Of a stretch of DNA of 64,000 bases, positions 57,853 through 64,000 are shown piece by piece. The notes under the pieces were generated by a model that had not been told where the DNA came from, searched no databases, and saw only the letters and a list, made by a program, of their open reading frames with translations. Where the stretch lies: positions 1,674,001-1,738,000 of the forward strand of contig NZ_JARZAE010000004.1 of assembly GCF_029892095.1 (NCBI RefSeq), given 5' to 3'. Numbering within the stretch: the stretch's first letter is position 1; the number at the start of each line of letters is the position of its first letter. The position numbers and the translations under genes are program-made. The stretch is from Kitasatospora sp. MAP12-44 (GTDB taxonomy: Bacteria; Actinomycetota; Actinomycetes; Streptomycetales; Streptomycetaceae).

Positions 57853-60800
57853 TGTCTCGGATCGTCTTCCACCGCCCGGCCCGCGTGCACCCGCCCCAAC
57901 TCCCCACCGATGCGGTGGTGTTGTCCGCACCCCCGCAGCCCGCCGGCAAGGACTCCAACGCCTCCTGGGTGATGCTGCTGATGCCGCTGCTCTCCAGCGT
58001 CAGCATGGCCGGCTACATGATCGTGGCCGGCAAGAAGATGCTGATCCTGCTGGGGATCTCCTTCGTGCTGCTCTCGATCGGCGTCACCGTCGGCGTCCGG
58101 ATGCAGATGCGCGGCACCCAGCGCAAGGCCAAGACCCGCGCCCGGGACCGCTACCTGGAACACCTGATCGAGGTCCGCCGGGTAGCTCGCCAAGTGGCCG
58201 CCGATCAGCGCGTGGTGGCCGCCTGGCAGCACCCCTCGCCGCACCGGCTGCGCGCCATAGCTGCTCGTCGGCGCCGGGTCTGGGAACGGCGCAGCAGCGA
58301 CGCCGACTTCCTGAAGGTGCGCCTGGGCGTCGGCAAGGCCCCGCTGGCCACCCCGATCCGGCTGGCCACCCGCAACGACCCCACGGTGGAGTACGACGCC
58401 CGGGCCAAGACCGCCGCCGAGCAGCTGATCAGCTCGATGGCGACGGTCGGCCGGCAGCCCGCCGTGATCGACCTCGCCCGGGCCGGCGTGGTCAGCGTGC
58501 TCGGCCCCGCGCCGCAGGCCAGGGCGCTGGCCCGGGCCGTGCTCTGCCAGCTCGCGGTGGGCCACGCCCCGGACGACGTGGCGATCGCGGTCGCCACCGC
58601 CGGCGAGGACTGGGCCTGGGCCAAGTGGCTCCCGCACACCCACGAGCCCGACGCCCTCGGCGAGGCGGGCGTGGTCCCACTGGTCGCCGAGGACTTCGAG
58701 GGCATCGCCGACCACCTGCAGGCGCGGCTGACCGCGGCCCGCGAGCAGCAGTCCAGCCGCCGCCTGACCCCGGACCGCGGCGCTGCTGACACCCGCCAGC
58801 GCCTGGTGGTCTTCCTGGACCGCTACGACCCGCGCAGCGCCTGGGCCCGCTCGGCGATCGCCACCCAGTTGCTGGAGGCGGCCGGGCCGGCCACCGCGAT
58901 CACCGTGGTCTGCGTGGTGGAGCAGGAGTCGGACGAGCCGACCAGGGCCGACGTCCGGGTCAAGGTCGCGGCGGACGGCGCGCTCACCGTCGAGGGCCGG
59001 CGCGCCGAGCAGGCCGCGCAGGTCACCGACGCGGTGGCCGACCAGCCGGAGGCCGAGCTGTGCGAGGCGATCGCCCGCGCGCTGGCCCCGCTGCGGCTGT
59101 CCGCCGAGGGCGAGGAGATCCTCGCCCAGACCGTCTCACTGCCCGCCCTGCTGGGCGTGACGGATCTGGACACCTTCACGCCCGAGGACCACTGGGTGGC
59201 CCCGGACGACGAGGCCGTGCTGCACGTGCCGATCGGCTTCGACGGCGAGGGCCGGCCGCTGACGCTGGACCTCAAGGAGTCGGCGCAGGGCGGCATGGGC
59301 CCGCACGGCCTGGTCGTCGGCGCCACCGGCTCGGGAAAGAGCGAGCTGCTGCGCACCCTGGTCAGCGGCCTGACCACGACCCACTCCCCGGAACTGCTGA
59401 GCCTGGTGCTGGTCGACTTCAAGGGTGGCGCGACCTTTGCCGGGGTCACCGAACTGCCGCACGTGGCAGGCCTGATCACCAACCTGGTGGACGATCTGGC
59501 GCTGGTGGACCGGGTCCGCGACGCGCTGCAGGGCGAACAGCAGCGCCGCCAGCGGATGTTGCGCGACGCCGGCAACCTGGACTCGGTGCGCGAGTACCAG
59601 CTGCGCCGGGCGGCCGGCCAGACCGGGCCCGACGGCCGGCCGCTGGAGCCGCTGCCCTACCTGCTGATCGTGGTCGACGAGTTCGGCGAACTGCTCACCG
59701 GGAGGCCGGACTTCATCGAGCTGTTCGTGCAGATCGGCCGGGTCGGCCGCAGCCTGGGCATGCATCTGCTGCTGGCCTCCCAGCGGCTGGAGGAGGGCCG
59801 GCTGCGCGGTCTGGACTCCAACCTCTCCTACCGGATCTGCCTGCGGACCTTCTCCGCCGCCGAGTCCCGTACGGTGATCGGCACCCCGGACGCCTACCGG
59901 CTGCCGCCGATCCCCGGCTCGGCCTATCTCAAGGTCGCCGAGACGGTCTTCGAACGGTTCAGGGTGGCCCATGTCTCCGGCGCCCACCTGACGGCCGAGC
60001 AGCGCGCGGCCGAACTCGGTTCGGGCAGCGTGGCGGTGGCCGCCTTCGGGCTGCGCACGGCGCCCGACCCGGACGCCGTGGTCGAGCCGGCGGGCCGCGA
60101 GCGGCCTCGCCCGCTGCTGCCCGGGCCGACCGAGATGCAGGTGCTGGTCGAGCGAATAGCCCGCACCGGCCGGTCCGTGCACCAGGTCTGGCTGCCCCCG
60201 CTGCCCGGCGCGCTCCCACTGGACGCGCTGACCGGCCCGGTGGCCGTGCATCCCGGTCGCGGACTGAGCGCCGAGTGGTGGCCGCAGCACGGCGAGCTGA
60301 AGATCCCGGTCGGCGTCCTCGACATCCCGCTGCGCCAGCAACAGCAGCCGCTGGTACCGGACTTCGCCAAGGAGCACGGCCATCTGGCGCTGGTCGGCGC
60401 TCCGCAGTCCGGCAAGAGCACCTTCCTGCGCTCACTGCTGATGTCCGCGATGCTCACCCACACCCCCGACCAACTCCAGTTCCTCTGCCTGGACTTCGGC
60501 GGCGGCACGCTGCAGCCCTTCGAACGGGCGCCGCACGTGGGCGGGGTGGCCGGCCGGCACGACGAGCAGCGGGTGCGCCGGGCGCTGGCCGAGGTGGCCC
60601 AGCTGATCGGCGAACGCGAACGGCTCTTCCGGGAGTCGGGTATCGACTCGGTCGCCGAGTTCCGCCGCCGCCGGGAGGCGGGCGAGCTGCCCGCCGGCAC
60701 CCGCGCCGCCGATGTCTTCCTGGTGATCGACCACTGGGGTGCGGCGCGCGGCGAGATCGAGGGGATCGACGCGGCGGTGCTGGACATCGCCGGCCGGGGC

Positions 60801-61877
60801 CTGGGCGTCGGCGTGCACCTGGTGCTGACCGCCAACCGCTGGGCCGATCTGCGGATGGCCCTGCGGGACGCCTTCTCGGCCCGCCTGGAGCTGCGGCTCA
60901 ACGATCCGGCGGACTCCGAGCTGAACCGGCGCGCCGCCCGTCAGCTGGTCGGCGCGCCGGCCGGTCGCGGACTCTCGCCGCAGGGCCTGGTCTTCCAGCT
61001 GGCGCTGCCCCGCCTGGACGGGATGGACACCGCGGACGGCCTGGCGGACGCGCAGCAGGACGCCCTCGCGAAGATCGCGGCGGGCTGGTCGGGCACTCCC
61101 GCACCGGGCGTCCGGATGCTGCCCGAGCGCCTGGAGATCCGCGAACTCCCGGCCCCGGCAGGCCCGCAGGAGATCACGGGCACGGCGATCGGGATCAGTG
61201 AGGACGACCTGTCCACCGTCCACCTGGATCTGGAGGGCGAGGAGTCACACCTGCTGGTCTACGGCGACTCTGGCTCCGGCAAGTCCGCGTTCCTGCGGAT
61301 GTGGATGGCCCAGCTGGCCGCCCGCAAGCCCGCCACCGAGGCCCGCTTCGTGGTCTTCGACTACCGGCGCGGCCTGTTCGGCGGCGTCCCCGAGGACCAT
61401 CTCGGTGCCTACGCCGGGGACTCCAACGCGGCCCGCGTCTACGTCGAGCAGGTGGGTGCCAAGCTGGCCGAGCGGCTGCCCCCGGCCAGGCTGACGGCCC
61501 GCGAGCTGCGCGAGCGCAGCTGGTGGACCGGGCCGGAGTTCTACCTCGTGGTGGACGACTACGACCTGGTCGGCGGCAACCGCCAGTCGCCGCTGGCGGC
61601 GCTGGCGGACTACCTCCCGCAGGCCCGCGAGATCGGCCTGCACCTGGTGGCCGCCCGCCGGGTGGCCGGCTCCAGTCGCACCCAGTTGACCGAACCGCTG
61701 CTGGGCCGGGTGCGCGAGCTGGGCACCGCGGGGCTGATCCTCTCCGGCGACCCGCGCGAGGGCGTGCTGCTCGGCAACGAGCGCGCCGCCCTGCGCCCGC
61801 CGGGCCGCGGCGTCCTGCTGCGCCGCAAGCACCCCAGCACGGTGATCCAGCTGGCTCTACCGCCGGACGAAGCCTGA
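57852..61877 (+). CDS. eccC: Type VII secretion ATPase EccC (fused EccCa-EccCb)
   Basis: Motor ATPase of the ESX system, 1,341 aa, with all domains in one chain. Two membrane helices near the N-terminus (SWVMLLMPLLSSVSMAGYMI and KKMLILLGISFVLLSIGVTV) are followed by three FtsK/SpoIIIE domains: Walker A GATGSGKSELL (K496), GAPQSGKSTFL (K855) and GDSGSGKSAFL (K1144). The first has a full Walker B, VVDEFGELL; the second reads VIDHWGAA and the third LVVDDYDLV, so they look degenerate, as in known EccC proteins. Domains 2 and 3 normally bind the WXG100 signal. It should power export of the four WXG100 proteins and the giant protein. It converges with an AfsR-like gene and overlaps it by 21 bases. 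Confidence 0.93.
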   Translation: MSRIVFHRPARVHPPQLPTDAVVLSAPPQPAGKDSNASWVMLLMPLLSSVSMAGYMIVAGKKMLILLGISFVLLSIGVTVGVRMQMRGTQRKAKTRARDRYLEHLIEVRRVARQVAADQRVVAAWQHPSPHRLRAIAARRRRVWERRSSDADFLKVRLGVGKAPLATPIRLATRNDPTVEYDARAKTAAEQLISSMATVGRQPAVIDLARAGVVSVLGPAPQARALARAVLCQLAVGHAPDDVAIAVATAGEDWAWAKWLPHTHEPDALGEAGVVPLVAEDFEGIADHLQARLTAAREQQSSRRLTPDRGAADTRQRLVVFLDRYDPRSAWARSAIATQLLEAAGPATAITVVCVVEQESDEPTRADVRVKVAADGALTVEGRRAEQAAQVTDAVADQPEAELCEAIARALAPLRLSAEGEEILAQTVSLPALLGVTDLDTFTPEDHWVAPDDEAVLHVPIGFDGEGRPLTLDLKESAQGGMGPHGLVVGATGSGKSELLRTLVSGLTTTHSPELLSLVLVDFKGGATFAGVTELPHVAGLITNLVDDLALVDRVRDALQGEQQRRQRMLRDAGNLDSVREYQLRRAAGQTGPDGRPLEPLPYLLIVVDEFGELLTGRPDFIELFVQIGRVGRSLGMHLLLASQRLEEGRLRGLDSNLSYRICLRTFSAAESRTVIGTPDAYRLPPIPGSAYLKVAETVFERFRVAHVSGAHLTAEQRAAELGSGSVAVAAFGLRTAPDPDAVVEPAGRERPRPLLPGPTEMQVLVERIARTGRSVHQVWLPPLPGALPLDALTGPVAVHPGRGLSAEWWPQHGELKIPVGVLDIPLRQQQQPLVPDFAKEHGHLALVGAPQSGKSTFLRSLLMSAMLTHTPDQLQFLCLDFGGGTLQPFERAPHVGGVAGRHDEQRVRRALAEVAQLIGERERLFRESGIDSVAEFRRRREAGELPAGTRAADVFLVIDHWGAARGEIEGIDAAVLDIAGRGLGVGVHLVLTANRWADLRMALRDAFSARLELRLNDPADSELNRRAARQLVGAPAGRGLSPQGLVFQLALPRLDGMDTADGLADAQQDALAKIAAGWSGTPAPGVRMLPERLEIRELPAPAGPQEITGTAIGISEDDLSTVHLDLEGEESHLLVYGDSGSGKSAFLRMWMAQLAARKPATEARFVVFDYRRGLFGGVPEDHLGAYAGDSNAARVYVEQVGAKLAERLPPARLTARELRERSWWTGPEFYLVVDDYDLVGGNRQSPLAALADYLPQAREIGLHLVAARRVAGSSRTQLTEPLLGRVRELGTAGLILSGDPREGVLLGNERAALRPPGRGVLLRRKHPSTVIQLALPPDEA

Positions 61878-64000
61878 GGCAGCGAGATCATCCACGAGGG
61901 TCCGGACGTCCGCGGCGTCCGGCAGGCCGAGGTCGCTGAACAGGGTGTGCGCCTGCTCCAGGCAGCTCCGGGCGTGCTCCCGGTCGCCGAGGCCGGTCAG
62001 GATGCGGCCGAGCGCGACCAGGGCGTGCCCCTGGTCGCGGCCGGCGCCGGCCTGCTCGCAGATCCGCAGGGCCGACTCGGCCTGCTCGCGGGCCTCCGGC
62101 AGGCGGCCGACGGCCCGCAGGCTGTCCGCCAGCCGGGTGCGGGCCTGCGCCTCGCGGTCCAGCATCGAGGCCTCGACGGACACCGCCAGGCACTCGCCGT
62201 ACCAGGCGATGGCCTCCTCGTAGCGGCCCAGGCCGTGCTGCGCCAGGCCCAGCACATAGAGCGCGTAGGCCGTGCCGGTGTGGTCGTTCATCCGGCGCAT
62301 GTCCGCCAGCACGCCCTCGCAGGCGGGCACCGCCTCGGCCGGGTGGCCGCTGCGCACCAGCGCGAGCGCGGCGTTCACCGTGGTCGCCACCTCGCCCGAG
62401 CGGTGGCCCAGTTGGCGGGCGAGCATGATCGCCTCGTCGTAGTGGACGACCGCCTCGTCGTAGCGGTGCTGCAGGTAGGCGATCAGGCCGAGGTCGTTCA
62501 GCGCCTGGCGCAGGATCACCACGTCGCCCGCACCCCGGCAGGCCTCGGCGGCACGGCGTTCGGACCGCTCGGCCTCCTCAAGGCGGGTGGCCCGCAGGGC
62601 GATGGTCCCGGCCAGGAAGCGGGCCCGGCCCTCGGCCTGGGTGTCGCCGCGCAGCGCGGCGCTGCGCGCCAGCAGGTCGGCGGCCGGCGCCAACCGCCCG
62701 TACCAGGCGTCCTGTTCGAAGGGGCAGAGGGCGATCAGCAGGTCGACGGCCATCCGCAGCCGGCGCGACTGCGGGCTGTGCGGGAGGTGTGCGCCCTGCG
62801 GGCTCCGGCCGGCACCGCCCTGCTCGGCCAGCGCGTCCTGCGCCACCTGGACGGCCAGCGCGACGATGCCCTCCGACTCGGCGGCGACCCAGGCGCGCGC
62901 CGCGGCGAAGTCGCTCAGGCCCAGGCCCGGCGAGCCGAGCGAACCGAGCACCCCCGCCACCGGGTCGCCGGGGATCGCCAGTTGGAACGCCTCGCAGGCC
63001 GTGGCGAGCAGGAACTCCAGCAGCCGCCCGAACGCCTGTGCCTGCTCGACGGGTTCGCTGCGGGCCCGGCCGCGGGCGAAGGAGCGCAGCAGGTCGTGGT
63101 AGCGGTAGCGACCGGGCGCCGGGGACTCCAGCAGCGCGATGTCGACCAGCGCCTCCAGCAGGTCCTCGGCCTCCGTCTCCTCGACCGCCAGCGCGGCGGC
63201 CGCGGCGCTCAGCCCGAGATCGGGGCCGTCGAACACCGCCAGCATCCGGAACGCGCGGCCCTGGGCCGGGCCCAGCTGCTGGTAGCTCAGCTCGAAGACC
63301 GCGTCGACGGCCAGCCCGCCGATCCGCAGCTCGTCGATCCGGCGCTGCTCGTCGGCCAGCCGGGCCATCAGCGTCTGGACGGTCCAGGACGGCCGGGAGG
63401 AGAGCCGGGCGGCGGCGATCCGGACGGCCAGCGGCAGGAAGCCGCAGCTGCCGACCAGGTTGAGCGCGGCCTCGCGCTCGGCGGCCATCCGGTCGGGCCC
63501 GATCACCCGGCCCAGCAGGTCCAGCGCGTCCACCGGGTCGAAGACGTCCAGGGTGGTGTGGAAGGCGACCGGCAGGCCGACCAGCCGGGGGCGGCTGGTG
63601 ACCAGGACGGCGCAGTCGGCCGAGCCCGGCAGCAGCGGCCCGACCTGGGCGGCGTCCCGGGCGTCGTCCAGGACGACGAGCAGGCGCCGGTCGGCCGTCA
63701 GCGAGCGGAAGAGCGCCGACCTGCCCTCCACGCCGCTGGGCAGTGAGTCCGGGGAGTGGCCGAGCGCGGTGAGGAAGCCCGCGAGGACGTCGCCGGGGTC
63801 GGCCGGCACGCCGTCGCAGCCGTGCAGGGCGGCGTAGAGCTGGCCGCCGGGGAAGTCGGCGCGGACGCGGTGGGCGACGTGCAGGGCCAGCGTGCTCTTG
63901 CCGACCCCGCCCATGCCGGACAGGGTCACCACGGCGAGCGCCTGGCGCCCGGTCTCGGTGAGCGCCGCGCAGAGCGCTGCCGCCGAGCTCGCCCGGCCGG
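61857..64000 (-). CDS. AfsR-like NB-ARC/TPR regulator (5' end outside window)
   Basis: STAND-type regulator; at least 713 residues are visible, with the N-terminus and any SARP DNA-binding domain beyond the right edge. The NB-ARC P-loop is TLSGMGGVGKSTLALHVAHR, Walker B is LLVVLDDARD, then VTSRPRLVGL and GFLPLAVRIAAARL (GLPLA-like). The C-terminal 300 residues are TPR repeats (VDYDEAI-type: HYDEAIMLARQLGHRSGEVA, YGECLAVSVEASMLDREAQA). In streptomycetes such proteins regulate secondary metabolism and morphology; a link to the adjoining type VII locus is unproven. Its 3' end overlaps the EccC end in opposite orientation. Confidence 0.88.
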   Translation of the reverse strand, partial: GRASSAAALCAALTETGRQALAVVTLSGMGGVGKSTLALHVAHRVRADFPGGQLYAALHGCDGVPADPGDVLAGFLTALGHSPDSLPSGVEGRSALFRSLTADRRLLVVLDDARDAAQVGPLLPGSADCAVLVTSRPRLVGLPVAFHTTLDVFDPVDALDLLGRVIGPDRMAAEREAALNLVGSCGFLPLAVRIAAARLSSRPSWTVQTLMARLADEQRRIDELRIGGLAVDAVFELSYQQLGPAQGRAFRMLAVFDGPDLGLSAAAAALAVEETEAEDLLEALVDIALLESPAPGRYRYHDLLRSFARGRARSEPVEQAQAFGRLLEFLLATACEAFQLAIPGDPVAGVLGSLGSPGLGLSDFAAARAWVAAESEGIVALAVQVAQDALAEQGGAGRSPQGAHLPHSPQSRRLRMAVDLLIALCPFEQDAWYGRLAPAADLLARSAALRGDTQAEGRARFLAGTIALRATRLEEAERSERRAAEACRGAGDVVILRQALNDLGLIAYLQHRYDEAVVHYDEAIMLARQLGHRSGEVATTVNAALALVRSGHPAEAVPACEGVLADMRRMNDHTGTAYALYVLGLAQHGLGRYEEAIAWYGECLAVSVEASMLDREAQARTRLADSLRAVGRLPEAREQAESALRICEQAGAGRDQGHALVALGRILTGLGDREHARSCLEQAHTLFSDLGLPDAADVRTLVDDLAASGFVRR

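Overview
The window is very GC-rich DNA with dense, short-spaced, often overlapping (ATGA/GTGA) genes, frequent GTG starts and strong GC-3 codon bias. Gene types such as CBM13-tailed glycosidases, srsABC-like type III PKS genes, RsbW-like kinases and AfsR-like NB-ARC/TPR regulators point to a streptomycete (Streptomyces, Kitasatospora or a close relative). No rRNA, insertion sequence or CRISPR array was recognised.

Left third (1-27 kb): mostly ordinary metabolic genes. A sugar ABC transporter (binding lipoprotein plus two permeases, the last cut by the left edge) is divergent from a secreted GH27 alpha-galactosidase and followed by a DeoR regulator, which looks like an alpha-galactoside uptake unit. 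Then come a three-gene overlapping operon (DUF2071, methyltransferase-like, membrane protein), two tandem atypical tRNA-like genes, and a zinc-ribbon/SDR fusion lacking the SDR catalytic Tyr. An opposing operon encodes a double AAA+ MoxR-like ATPase, a VWA/metallopeptidase protein and an unknown protein. Next are a molybdopterin oxidoreductase, a MarR/MFS divergent pair with two TTGA-N5-TCAA operators, an aldehyde dehydrogenase, and a phenolic-lipid-type cluster (type III PKS, ICMT-family methyltransferase, FAD oxidoreductase, divergent UbiA prenyltransferase). An RsbW-like kinase, a DEAD-box helicase and a cold-shock gene with an attenuator-like leader close this part.

Right part (28-62 kb): a type VII secretion (ESX-like) locus. 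It has four small WXG100-type proteins, all with a YxxxE motif, a fifth helical candidate substrate with YxxxD, EccD, a beta-helix/EccA-type AAA+ fusion, a YbaB-like protein, and a fused EccC with three FtsK/SpoIIIE domains. EccB, EccE and mycosin are not visible. A small XRE-regulator island lies inside the locus.

The centrepiece is a single 17.4-kb gene for a 5,786-residue protein. It carries an N-terminal WXG-like segment, proline-rich linkers, about 1,650 residues of helical sequence, a C80/caspase-like cysteine protease candidate, an OTU-like cysteine protease candidate, six divergent beta-rich modules, and a C-terminal GT-B-like candidate region. The motif FSGAVM occurs twice, before the OTU-like domain and before the C-terminal domain, suggesting a self-processing polymorphic toxin or effector delivered by this secretion system. 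An AfsR-like regulator runs off the right edge.
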